Below are positions 26,168 to 34,268 of a stretch of DNA of 64,000 bases, piece after piece (the first letter of the stretch is position 1; each line of letters opens with the position of its first letter). Position numbers and translations under genes: made by a program. This DNA is from an uncultured Flavobacteriaceae bacterium (GTDB lineage Bacteria; Bacteroidota; Bacteroidia; Flavobacteriales; Flavobacteriaceae): NCBI GenBank assembly GCA_947503005.1, contig CANNCA010000002.1, positions 62,001-126,000 of the forward strand, in the 5' to 3' direction. The notes beneath the pieces were generated by a model, which saw nothing but the letters and a program-made list of their open reading frames with translations, was not told the DNA's origin and made no database searches.

Positions 26168-26192
26168 AAAAAAGGCTCCCGAACTGGAAGCC
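26168..26192 (-). terminator. Terminator after DUF2141 gene
   Basis: On the minus strand GGCTTCC, loop AGTTC, GGGAGCC and a T run form a seven-pair stem with one mismatch or wobble. It lies about 28 bp downstream of the DUF2141 stop codon. Confidence 0.8.
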
Positions 26193-26220
26193 ATTAGTTT
26201 TTTGATAGATGAATTTTTAT

Positions 26221-26640
26221 TTAAAACCGAATTCTGATTTCTTGGTCTGTATCGGTGACTTCGAATTTTGCCAAATCAAATGAAGGAGGTCCGTACATAT
26301 TCATTTCGCCAGAAGTGCCATAGCTTTCTTTGGGCATTCCGTTTGGGTCCATATCCATTTGTTTGTTGTCGTTCACATCGTGCATGACCATTACGGCAAA
26401 GGTTCCTGCTTCAACATTTTCAAAAGTTAGGGTTACTTCACCTGCTTTTGCCGGTGCCATTGCGCTAATTACACCTTGGCCTTTCATAAATGTATCTGAA
26501 GTATGTAATCCCCCGAGAATGGTACCTCCGTCTGAAAGTACATTTTCGATGACAACAGTTACCGTTGCGCCTTCATCATCTTGTGCGTTGGTAGTAAAAC
26601 CGATAATAGTTAATACGAGAACTAGTGTTAATTTTTTCAT
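26221..26640 (-). CDS. DUF2141 family secreted protein
   Basis: 139 residues with a signal peptide ending near T-N-A-Q. The mature part has the family pattern: V-T-V-V-I-E-N-V near the start, then V-T-L-T-F-E-N-V-E-A-G-T-F-A-V-M-V-M-H-D-V-N-D-N-K-Q-M-D, G-M-P-K-E-S-Y-G and a final P-S-F-D-L-A-K-F-E-V. DUF2141 proteins are small periplasmic beta-sandwich proteins of unknown function, often near TonB-dependent receptors. This one is divergent from such a receptor across 284 bp. A paralogue is encoded at 59806-60225. Confidence 0.88.
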   Translation of the reverse strand: MKKLTLVLVLTIIGFTTNAQDDEGATVTVVIENVLSDGGTILGGLHTSDTFMKGQGVISAMAPAKAGEVTLTFENVEAGTFAVMVMHDVNDNKQMDMDPNGMPKESYGTSGEMNMYGPPSFDLAKFEVTDTDQEIRIRF

Positions 26641-26924
26641 GATTAATAGTTTTTAATGTCATTCCAGAGCCTGTGCTGAACTCGTTTCAGTAAAGGCAAG
26701 AATCTGTTGATTAATAGTTTAATTCGTTATTTATGACCCAAAGATGCAATCATACCTTCCGATTTTGAAATGCTTCTGACCGAACTGTTGTTTTTAATGC
26801 CCGAATTGTAAATAGATATTTTGGTTTCAATTCAGTCACTAAAATTTACAATTCAGTCATATGATTTTCTCTAAGCCTTTCTGTGTTTGCAACTTTGCTT
26901 CATCAATTAATAAAGCGAACAACG

Positions 26925-29087
26925 ATGTTAAAATCAGTCCTTACATTTTTTTTATTTTGTTTTACTTTGGTTAGCCTTGCCCAAACGACTATTTCGGGGT
27001 CGGTAACCGATATCAAAGGCAACCCAATTGAAGGCGTCAATATTTATTTAGAAGGCACTTACGATGGCGCGTCTTCTGATAAAAATGGAAAATTTAGTTT
27101 TGATACTTCCGAAACAGGAACCCAAAACCTAATTGCATCAATGATAGCTTATGATACTTATATGCAAGCAGGAGATGTTTCCTATTTAAAGGATTTAAAA
27201 ATTGAACTAACGGAAGCCATCAATCAATTGACCGGAGTGACGCTAACCGCTGGAAGTTTTCAGGCAGGTGATAATTCCAAGGTATCCGTTCTAAAACCTT
27301 TGGATATCGTAACGACTGCTGGAGCTGCAGGGGACTTCGTCGGCGCCCTGCAAACATTGCCCGGTACTTCCAATGTTAGTGAAGACGGTCGTCTTTTTGT
27401 CCGTGGTGGACAAGCGGGGGAGACGCAGGTGTTTATTGATGGCCTCCGGGTTTTTCAACCCTTTAATGCCACTGCTAATAATATTCCCACTAGAGGGCGT
27501 TTTTCACCTTTTTTGTTCAAAGGAATTACATTCAGTACGGGGGGTTATTCCGCGGAATACGGACAAGCACTTTCTAGTGTGCTATTACTGAATACTACCG
27601 ACGAACCCGACCAAGAAAAAACAGATATTTCGGTGCTTTCCGTAGGCGCAGGCCTAGGGCGCACCGAAATTTGGGACAACAAATCGCTGAGCGTCAATGC
27701 ACAATATATAAATTTGGCACCCTATCAATGGCTGATTCCCAATGAGCAAGGTGCACGTTGGAACAAACCTTACGAATCTATATCGGGGGAGGCGGTATTT
27801 AGAAGCAAGACTGATAAGGGGATGTTTAAGTTCTATACCGGATTCAATCAGGCGAACCTAGATTTGGACCAAGAGGATATCAATTTCGATGATTTTGTAA
27901 ATTTTCGATTAAAGAACAGCAACCTCTATGCGAATAGCACGTACAAACATTTTTTCGATAAGGAATGGACCATGACAGCAGGTGCTAGTCTTTCTTCGGA
28001 TAGAAACGATATTGGTTTTGAGGCAAATGATATTGAAACCAATGAAACAGCGGGCCATTTGAAATTGAAACTAAAGAAGAATTTTAGCAGTAGATTCCAA
28101 TTAAATATCGGTGCGGAACAGTTTATTACTGATTTCGAGGACAAATTAGTGGCGTTCGATGGCGTTACCTTTGAATCTGGCTTTAAGGATAATCTAAGTT
28201 CCGCTTTTGCCGAAGCTGACATTTTCTTTAGCAACAAATTCGCCATGAAACTAGGTGTTCGCGGCGAATATTCTAGTTTTTTAGAGGATTCCAATATCGC
28301 CCCACGGGTTTCTTTGGCATATAAAAGTAGCGAAAAAGGCCAATTCTCTTTAGCATATGGTGATTTCTACCAAAATCCTTTGAGTGAATCTTTAAAATTC
28401 GACCAAAGCTTGAATTTTGAAAAGACCTCGCATTATATCTTGAATTATCAATACTTATCCGATGGGAAAACCTTCCGAGCGGAGGCATTTTATAAGGATT
28501 ATGACAAACTTGTAAAGTTCGATACTGAGATGCCGCAATTCAATTCCCAATTCAACAACCTGGGAAGTGGTTATGCCACGGGATTGGATGTCTTCTGGCG
28601 TGATAACAAGAGTATCAAGAATTTAGATTACTGGGCTTCGTACTCCTATTTGAATACTGAAAGGGACTTTCGCAACTTCCCCGAAAGAGCGACTCCCAAT
28701 TTTGCTCCGACGCATGGTCTTTCTTTAGTGACCAAATATTGGGTAGAAGATTGGCGTTCGCAGATTGGGGTGTCGTACAACTATAGTTCAGGTAGACCCT
28801 ATGACAATCCAAATACGCCAGAATTCTTAGCGGAAAAAACAAGATCATTCAACAGTTTAAATGTGAACTGGGCCTATCTGATATCTCAACAAAAAATACT
28901 GTTTTTCTCCGTCAGCAACATTACTGGATTTAAGAACGTAAACGGCTATCAATATGCCGATACGCCAAATATGGATGGGATTTTCGACCGCCGCGCTATA
29001 CGCCCAACTGCTGATGCTTTTTTCGTAGTAGGTTTCTTCTGGACCATTAGTGATGATAAGAGTAGCAATCAGTTGGATAATCTTTAG
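26925..29087 (+). CDS. TonB-dependent outer membrane receptor with carboxypeptidase-like regulatory domain
   Basis: 720 residues from the ATG at 26925, where the signal peptide starts (F-F-L-F-C-F-T-L-V-S-L-A-Q); 14 extra codons upstream would spoil it. Residues about 20-105 form a CarboxypepD_reg-like beta-sandwich (I-S-G-S-V-T-D-I-K-G-N-P-I-E-G-V). The plug domain follows (L-F-V-R-G-G-Q-A-G-E-T-Q-V-F-I-D-G), then a beta barrel. It is shorter than SusC proteins, has no SusD partner nearby and therefore probably imports a small ligand such as a metal chelate rather than a glycan. It is divergent from the DUF2141 gene. Confidence 0.88.
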   Translation: MLKSVLTFFLFCFTLVSLAQTTISGSVTDIKGNPIEGVNIYLEGTYDGASSDKNGKFSFDTSETGTQNLIASMIAYDTYMQAGDVSYLKDLKIELTEAINQLTGVTLTAGSFQAGDNSKVSVLKPLDIVTTAGAAGDFVGALQTLPGTSNVSEDGRLFVRGGQAGETQVFIDGLRVFQPFNATANNIPTRGRFSPFLFKGITFSTGGYSAEYGQALSSVLLLNTTDEPDQEKTDISVLSVGAGLGRTEIWDNKSLSVNAQYINLAPYQWLIPNEQGARWNKPYESISGEAVFRSKTDKGMFKFYTGFNQANLDLDQEDINFDDFVNFRLKNSNLYANSTYKHFFDKEWTMTAGASLSSDRNDIGFEANDIETNETAGHLKLKLKKNFSSRFQLNIGAEQFITDFEDKLVAFDGVTFESGFKDNLSSAFAEADIFFSNKFAMKLGVRGEYSSFLEDSNIAPRVSLAYKSSEKGQFSLAYGDFYQNPLSESLKFDQSLNFEKTSHYILNYQYLSDGKTFRAEAFYKDYDKLVKFDTEMPQFNSQFNNLGSGYATGLDVFWRDNKSIKNLDYWASYSYLNTERDFRNFPERATPNFAPTHGLSLVTKYWVEDWRSQIGVSYNYSSGRPYDNPNTPEFLAEKTRSFNSLNVNWAYLISQQKILFFSVSNITGFKNVNGYQYADTPNMDGIFDRRAIRPTADAFFVVGFFWTISDDKSSNQLDNL

Positions 29088-29127
29088 ACCAAACTAAGTA
29101 TGCGCATCAGTGCGATAAGGAATTCCC

Positions 29128-29991
29128 TCAGTCCGGCGGTAAATTTTTAGCCAAAAAGTCATAAACCAGATGGAATTGTTCTAACGGAGCGATATGTCCA
29201 CCGTCAAGTATTATGTGTTTCGAATAATGTTCGAACTGATTTTCTTTTAGTCTTTCCATTATCCTGTTGGACATTGATGTAGCAGGCCATTGGTCATCCT
29301 TTTTTCCAGAAATTATAAGAATCGGGCAATTTATATTTTCTACTTGAATTTCTGCTTTTTTAACGGCTTCTTCATCTTCCAACATTATACTGTGGGCAGT
29401 AAATAGATCTCCTTTCAAGGCAGGAGAGATTGTTTTAAGCGGGGCAGGTACATAGGTAACTTCTTTGTTTTTATAGGTCCATGAAGAAGTATTTGCTGTC
29501 CATGTAATCGCCGGAAAACTAACATGAGAGGTTGATGCTGCGATAACTGCATTAAAGTGACTAAACCTACTGGCTAAATTTAAAACCAGTTCACCACCAC
29601 GTGATCCTCCGAACAGCACTATTTTAGAACCATCGATCTTCGGATGTTTGGTATAATTTAGTATAGTGTCTGAAATTGCATCCAATGAAATGCGGTCTAA
29701 GTATTCCGGTGTTCCATTTGATTTAAAATAACCTATGGCCAATACCGCGTACCCTTTGATGTTTAGGCTATCCCTTTTACCTTTTAAATAGTTTCTAGTC
29801 CAATCATTACCGCCACCACCACCGCCAAAGCCAACAAACAATGGTTGTTTGCTAGAATTTCCTAGAAATAATTTTGCTTCGACAATACCATGCTGTTCTG
29901 GGATTGGAGGGACGTAGGTGAAAACATATATAAGTCCAGCAGTTAATAATAGGGACATAATAAGGAGGGAAATTTTGATTTTTTTCTTCAT
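29128..29991 (-). CDS. Alpha/beta hydrolase of the acyl-CoA thioester hydrolase/BAAT C-terminal type
   Basis: 287 residues. The N-terminal hydrophobic stretch (residues 6-28) is a membrane anchor or signal. A glycine-rich G-F-G-G-G-G-G-G-N-D-W forms the oxyanion region; the nucleophile elbow is L-F-G-G-S-R-G-G-E-L. Asp is likely in G-K-K-D-D-Q-W and His in D-G-G-H-I-A-P. Members act on acyl-CoA or other esters, but the export signal here argues for a periplasmic ester. It is convergent with the TonB receptor gene. Confidence 0.8.
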   Translation of the reverse strand: MKKKIKISLLIMSLLLTAGLIYVFTYVPPIPEQHGIVEAKLFLGNSSKQPLFVGFGGGGGGNDWTRNYLKGKRDSLNIKGYAVLAIGYFKSNGTPEYLDRISLDAISDTILNYTKHPKIDGSKIVLFGGSRGGELVLNLASRFSHFNAVIAASTSHVSFPAITWTANTSSWTYKNKEVTYVPAPLKTISPALKGDLFTAHSIMLEDEEAVKKAEIQVENINCPILIISGKKDDQWPATSMSNRIMERLKENQFEHYSKHIILDGGHIAPLEQFHLVYDFLAKNLPPD

Positions 29992-30057
29992 GAAGATATG
30001 GTTTTAGACCAAACCTACGGAATGAAGCGGTCATAACTTTTGACCTATGTCAAATAA

Positions 30058-30630
30058 TCATTTTTTAGCCCGTATTCTACTTAATGTTTCTTGGGTGATT
30101 CCTAAGTAGGATGCTACCATTCCTAAAGGAATTCGAGGATAAATATCTTGATAGGTTTTTTGAAAATGGTGATATCGCTCGGTAGCAGAAGTAAACCGCA
30201 TGGAGGCAATGCGTTCCATTAAATGGCCAAAAACACTTCCCATTGATAAACGAGCATAACGTTCCATTTCCGGAAAATTATCGAAAAGAAATACTAGGTC
30301 TTCGACTTTTAGACAATAGGCGTCGGTATTTTCGATTGCATCAATATAGTATATGTCTTTTTTTCTCTGCATAAAACTTTTGGGTGAATTTACCCATTCG
30401 CCAACTCCAGAGAAGTATTCACTTATTTCATTCCCATCTTTCACAAAATAAGTTCTCAGAATCCCTTTATTGATGAAGTAACTTTCTCTACAAATTTGGT
30501 TTGCATCTAAAACCAGTTCTCCTTTTTTGAAGATAACTTTTTCGAGTCTTTCGGAAAGTTCTATTTTCAATTGTTTTGAAAGTTTGATAAACTTTTCAAA
30601 ATGTTCGAAGATATTTTCTTTAGTTTTCAT
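30058..30630 (-). CDS. Crp/Fnr family transcriptional regulator
   Basis: 190 residues from the ATG at 30630; an in-frame ATG at 30684 would overlap the upstream gene. A cNMP-binding-like domain occupies about residues 15-125 (G-E-L-V-L-D-A-N-Q-I-C, F-I-N-K-G-I-L-R-T-Y-F). The C-terminal DNA-binding part is short, ending V-A-S-Y-L-G-I-T-Q-E-T-L-S-R-I-R, as in many Bacteroidota Crp-like proteins. It probably senses a redox or small-molecule signal and controls the AhpD-like gene directly upstream (gap about 22 bp). Confidence 0.85.
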   Translation of the reverse strand: MKTKENIFEHFEKFIKLSKQLKIELSERLEKVIFKKGELVLDANQICRESYFINKGILRTYFVKDGNEISEYFSGVGEWVNSPKSFMQRKKDIYYIDAIENTDAYCLKVEDLVFLFDNFPEMERYARLSMGSVFGHLMERIASMRFTSATERYHHFQKTYQDIYPRIPLGMVASYLGITQETLSRIRAKK

Positions 30631-30652
30631 GGCGCTTGGATATTTTAATCTG

Positions 30653-31258
30653 TTACGAATGCCCCCAATTATCAGGGTCATCATTTTGGTTAGGAGAAAG
30701 TCCTAAAATATCCCCTTTTGTACTAGCACCCAAACCGATTACACTTCTATTTACATAATTGAAATAGCTAACGACCTGATTGATTTCAAGTATTTCACCT
30801 TCAGCGAATCCTGATTTTTTGAGAGCGTTAAAGTCCGATTCAATGATATTTTGAATATTCAAAGTCAACTTCTTGGCATAAGTAGCTCCGCTACTAAACT
30901 TTGCATCAAAGAAGGAATTTAAGGATTCATTCTTCATTGCTTCTAAAAACCGCTCTGATTTTTCAGTATCGTTCAGAAGACGTTGGAGTCCTGCAAAATG
31001 ATGGTCTAAACAATACGAGCAGTTATTGAGATGGCTTACATAACATCCGAGAGCTTCGAGATACCATTTGGGTAAAATGTTACCTGAATGATGCAATACG
31101 GCTTTGTATAAAACCATATGCCCTTCAAGTGTATGCGGACGAAGACTATGGATTTTCAAAACATTATCCACATTATTTCCTGGACCTTTAACCCTTTTGT
31201 AAAGACTTTTTAGTTTGCCTTTAGCCCTGTCGTAATCTATGGTTTCTATCCAACTCAT
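30653..31258 (-). CDS. AhpD-like / carboxymuconolactone decarboxylase family protein (peroxidase-related)
   Basis: 201 residues, all-helical and cytoplasmic. The active-site motif N-N-C-S-Y-C-L-D-H-H is the CxxC plus His signature of AhpD-like alkylhydroperoxidases, in the setting Y-V-S-H-L-N-N-C-S-Y. The extended length and the opening S-W-I-E-T-I-D-Y-D-R-A fit the uncharacterised peroxidase-related subgroup. It probably reduces peroxides or recycles a thiol partner. The Crp-family regulator follows on the same strand. Confidence 0.83.
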   Translation of the reverse strand: MSWIETIDYDRAKGKLKSLYKRVKGPGNNVDNVLKIHSLRPHTLEGHMVLYKAVLHHSGNILPKWYLEALGCYVSHLNNCSYCLDHHFAGLQRLLNDTEKSERFLEAMKNESLNSFFDAKFSSGATYAKKLTLNIQNIIESDFNALKKSGFAEGEILEINQVVSYFNYVNRSVIGLGASTKGDILGLSPNQNDDPDNWGHS

Positions 31259-31292
31259 ACTTTTTCTTTGGATGGAAATATACTCGTTTTAT

Positions 31293-31392
31293 AAACACAA
31301 AGGTCGCGAGGGTTTCGCAAGGTTCGCAAAGACGAATTGCTGATTATAGACTCTTTGCGGCCTTTGCGTCTTCCTTTGCGTCCCTTGTGGTT
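31293..31392. repeat. Large imperfect inverted repeat built of GCAAAGG-type units
   Basis: A left arm (31293-31334) with repeated CGCAAAG/CGCAAGG elements faces a right arm (31351-31392) with CTTTGCG elements, separated by about 16 nt. The arms are complementary over most of about 42 positions. It lies between divergently transcribed genes, so it is not a terminator for either. Similar AAAGGTCGCAAAG-type sequences are a known kind of dispersed intergenic repeat in Bacteroidota (from general recollection, not checked). Confidence 0.65.
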
Positions 31393-31474
31393 AAATCCCA
31401 CAAGCAACTAAAATCAAATTTGTCCCAATACTCGAATTTGGGTATCTTAAACCCTTAGGATAAATCCATACGTA

Positions 31475-32368
31475 ATGAAGAGCGAAGAACTATCCCATAT
31501 CAAGAAAATGCTCAAAAATCAAGGCTATATCGATGATGGCGCTATCGCCATGTCCGTATTCCTGGCAATGAAATTGGAAAAACCTTTGCTCGTCGAAGGT
31601 CCGGCAGGAGTAGGTAAAACCGAAATCGCAAAAGTAATGTCCAAAGCTATGCAAACAGACTTAATCCGACTGCAATGTTATGAGGGTTTGGATAGCACCC
31701 ATGCTTTATACGAATGGAACTACCAGCATCAACTCCTGTATCTAAAAATGCAAGAAAGTAAAGGCAAAGATGTCAACGCCCTTGAAGAAACTATTTTCTC
31801 GGATAAGTTTTTATTGAAGCGACCTATTTTGCAGGCCATCACCCATGAAAAAAATCCGGTTTTGTTGATTGATGAAATCGATAGGGCCGATGAAGAATTT
31901 GAAAGTTTTTTGCTGGAAGTACTTTCCGATTGGCAAGTGACCATTCCCGAAATCGGAACGATAAAAGCAACCAGCAAACCGCAAATTATCTTAACCGGAA
32001 ATCGAACCAGAGAACTATCTGAAGCTTTGCGAAGAAGATGTTTGTACTTGTGGATAGATTACCCAACATTCGAAAAAGAATTAGCAATTGTCAAGTCCAA
32101 AGTTCCAGAAATCGACCAAAAACTGGGCACACAAATCTGTTCCTTTATGAAGGAATTACGTGAAATGAAATTGGAAAAGACACCGGGCATATCAGAAACA
32201 ATAGATTGGGCTAGAGCACTGGCTAGCATGCATTTAACACATTTAGATAAACAAATAGTTGAAGACACTTTGGGCGTGGTTCTAAAAGATTGGCAAGATA
32301 TGCGGCATACACAGGATTCACTTTCTGAGTTGTTGGAAAGAACTGGAGTCACTTCTAGAATAGGGTAG
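31475..32368 (+). CDS. coxD: MoxR/CoxD-type AAA+ ATPase
   Basis: 297 residues. Walker A is V-E-G-P-A-G-V-G-K-T (40-49), Walker B L-L-I-D-E-I-D-R near residue 130, and the sensor segment I-L-T-G-N-R-T-R-E follows, then A-L-R-R-R-C-L-Y arginines. This is the MoxR class used as a chaperone in maturing metalloenzymes. The next genes are coxE-like and the three molybdenum-hydroxylase subunits, so CoxD is the fitting name: in characterised systems it helps assemble the copper/sulfido-molybdenum site. It is the first gene of the cluster. Confidence 0.88.
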   Translation: MKSEELSHIKKMLKNQGYIDDGAIAMSVFLAMKLEKPLLVEGPAGVGKTEIAKVMSKAMQTDLIRLQCYEGLDSTHALYEWNYQHQLLYLKMQESKGKDVNALEETIFSDKFLLKRPILQAITHEKNPVLLIDEIDRADEEFESFLLEVLSDWQVTIPEIGTIKATSKPQIILTGNRTRELSEALRRRCLYLWIDYPTFEKELAIVKSKVPEIDQKLGTQICSFMKELREMKLEKTPGISETIDWARALASMHLTHLDKQIVEDTLGVVLKDWQDMRHTQDSLSELLERTGVTSRIG

Positions 32369-32370
32369 TC

Positions 32371-33543
32371 GTGAAAACCACAGCAACCCACCAAACCGAG
32401 CTCTCAGCAAATGTAGTTTTGCTTTGCCGTTTCCTGCGTAATAAAAATTTCAATTTAACTGCGACAGAAGAAGCGGATGCTCTAAGGTCCATTTCATTTT
32501 TACCTATTCATTCCGAAGTCTATTATAAGGAGGCATTACGTTCTGTTCTGACCAAAAGTCAATTTCAACACACAAAGTTTGATGAATACTATCACGAATT
32601 CAAAGAACAACTAAAAAAAGCAACGGATTCCAAAGTCAAAGAAGTTCCTGAACAAAAAAAGCAGCCGGAACAGAAGAGCAAAGAAGCTCAGTTTGATGCT
32701 TTAAAAGATTGGTTGAATTTAAGTCCATCCGAAGAAGAAAAAGAAGTATCGGCCTTTAGTGATTTAGAAGTCTTGACCAAAAAAGACTTTCTAGATCTAA
32801 GTGAAGATGAGATGCGTTTAATGATGCGGGTTCTGCAAAAGTTGGCTCGCAAGCTGGCTCATCAGAAAAGTCGATTGCGAAAGAAATCTAAAAGGCATCA
32901 ACAACTCGATTTAAAACAAACCATTCGCGCAAACATGCGAAAAGGCGGAGAAATTCAACAGCTGGTTTACTCCGAAAAAAAAGACCGCAAACTGAAACTG
33001 GTGCTCCTCTGTGATGTGAGTCGTTCGATGGATTTGTACAGTCGGTTTTTTATTCACCTGATTTATGCCTTCCAAAATGCCTATGACAAAATAGAAACCC
33101 TGGTGTTCAGTACGGCGTTACATCGGGTAAGCGAAATATTGGATAACAATGAATTTGACAAAGCCTTCCGAACGATTTCAGAACGGGTACCTCATTGGTC
33201 CGGCGGCACGACTATAGGTTCTTGTTTACAGGATTTTACAAACAATTACGGACACGGCATGTTGGATAAGAAAACCATCGTTTTGATTTTATCCGATGGA
33301 TGGGATACCGGCGAACCTGAGGTGATGAAAGAAGCCATGAAAACCATTTATAAAAAATCGAAGAAAGTAATTTGGCTGAATCCCTTGGCTGGGAGTCCCG
33401 ATTTCTCGCCCGAAGCTATCGGAATGAAAACAGCCCTTCCGTATATTGATGTACTGGCGTCCGCTCATAATTTGGAAAGCCTGAAACAAGTTTTACGGCA
33501 ACTACACCAAAAAAGAAATTTGTTGAATAGACAACATGTTTAG
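32371..33543 (+). CDS. coxE: CoxE-like VWA domain protein
   Basis: 390 residues, starting at GTG 2 bp after the coxD stop. An N-terminal helical part holds a Lys/Glu-rich linker (about 80-125); the C-terminal half is a von Willebrand A domain with the metal-ion-dependent adhesion site D-V-S-R-S (from D215), S-G-G-T-T and S-D-G-W-D. CoxE-type VWA proteins work with MoxR-type ATPases on maturation of molybdenum hydroxylases. The tight spacing to coxD supports a two-protein module. Confidence 0.87.
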   Translation: MKTTATHQTELSANVVLLCRFLRNKNFNLTATEEADALRSISFLPIHSEVYYKEALRSVLTKSQFQHTKFDEYYHEFKEQLKKATDSKVKEVPEQKKQPEQKSKEAQFDALKDWLNLSPSEEEKEVSAFSDLEVLTKKDFLDLSEDEMRLMMRVLQKLARKLAHQKSRLRKKSKRHQQLDLKQTIRANMRKGGEIQQLVYSEKKDRKLKLVLLCDVSRSMDLYSRFFIHLIYAFQNAYDKIETLVFSTALHRVSEILDNNEFDKAFRTISERVPHWSGGTTIGSCLQDFTNNYGHGMLDKKTIVLILSDGWDTGEPEVMKEAMKTIYKKSKKVIWLNPLAGSPDFSPEAIGMKTALPYIDVLASAHNLESLKQVLRQLHQKRNLLNRQHV

Positions 33544-33800
33544 TTTTATTTTGTGTTATATGTAAATATCTAGCCAAAATATCATGAATAAAACAAAATT
33601 TCATTGATAAATTGGTCAAAATATCAACTCTTCTTTTTATCTTGATAGACCTAAGTTTAAAAATCAAATTAGAATTTTTTCTATCACATCTAGCGGAGTC
33701 GAGGTTTATGTTCCTTGGTTCTCGACTTCCCTCGAAATGAAAGAATTGGTTCTTTGAAAACGATAATGATTTTCTAGAAACACTTTAAATCTTATTATAT
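33544..33800. other. Intergenic region coxE-coxS with a small inverted repeat
   Basis: 257 bp without coding sequence. It contains a short hairpin-like repeat (33686-33740) with GGAGTCGAGG facing CTCGACTTCC, of the kind often scattered between genes in Bacteroidota. The gap suggests that coxSLM may have their own promoter. Confidence 0.5.
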
Positions 33801-34265
33801 ATGCAAATTTCAGTAACGATCAATGGTAAAACGTATGCCCATGACGTTGAGCCTAGAATTAGTCTGGCCCAATATTTACGGGAGACATTGAACCTAACCG
33901 GAACTCATATCGGCTGTGATACTAGCGGATGTGGTTCCTGTACCGTTCACGTAGATGGTGCTTCTGCAAAAGCCTGTACGCTTTTAGCTGTTCAAGTAGA
34001 TGGCTGTGAAATCAAAACTATCGAAGGCATGGCCAATGGAAGCGAAATGCATCCCATCCAAGAGGCCTTTAAAGAAAACCACGGACTACAATGTGGATTC
34101 TGTACCCCGGGTATGGTCATGACCGCAGCGGATATCCTAAAAAACAATCCGAATCCATCCGAGGAAGAAATACGACACGGACTCGAAGGTAACTTTTGCC
34201 GATGCACTGGCTATCACAATATTGTCAAATCGATACAGCATGCCGCTGAAAAAATGAACGCATAA
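33801..34265 (+). CDS. coxS: Aerobic CO-dehydrogenase-type small subunit, [2Fe-2S] protein
   Basis: 154 residues. The N-terminal plant-type ferredoxin domain has cysteines C39, C44, C47 and C59; the C-terminal helical [2Fe-2S] domain has C98, C101, C133 and C135 (F-C-R-C-T-G-Y). All eight cluster ligands of the xanthine-oxidase-family small subunit are present. It passes electrons from the molybdenum site of the large subunit to the FAD subunit. The large subunit gene starts 3 bp after its stop. Confidence 0.93.
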   Translation: MQISVTINGKTYAHDVEPRISLAQYLRETLNLTGTHIGCDTSGCGSCTVHVDGASAKACTLLAVQVDGCEIKTIEGMANGSEMHPIQEAFKENHGLQCGFCTPGMVMTAADILKNNPNPSEEEIRHGLEGNFCRCTGYHNIVKSIQHAAEKMNA

Positions 34266-34268
34266 GCT

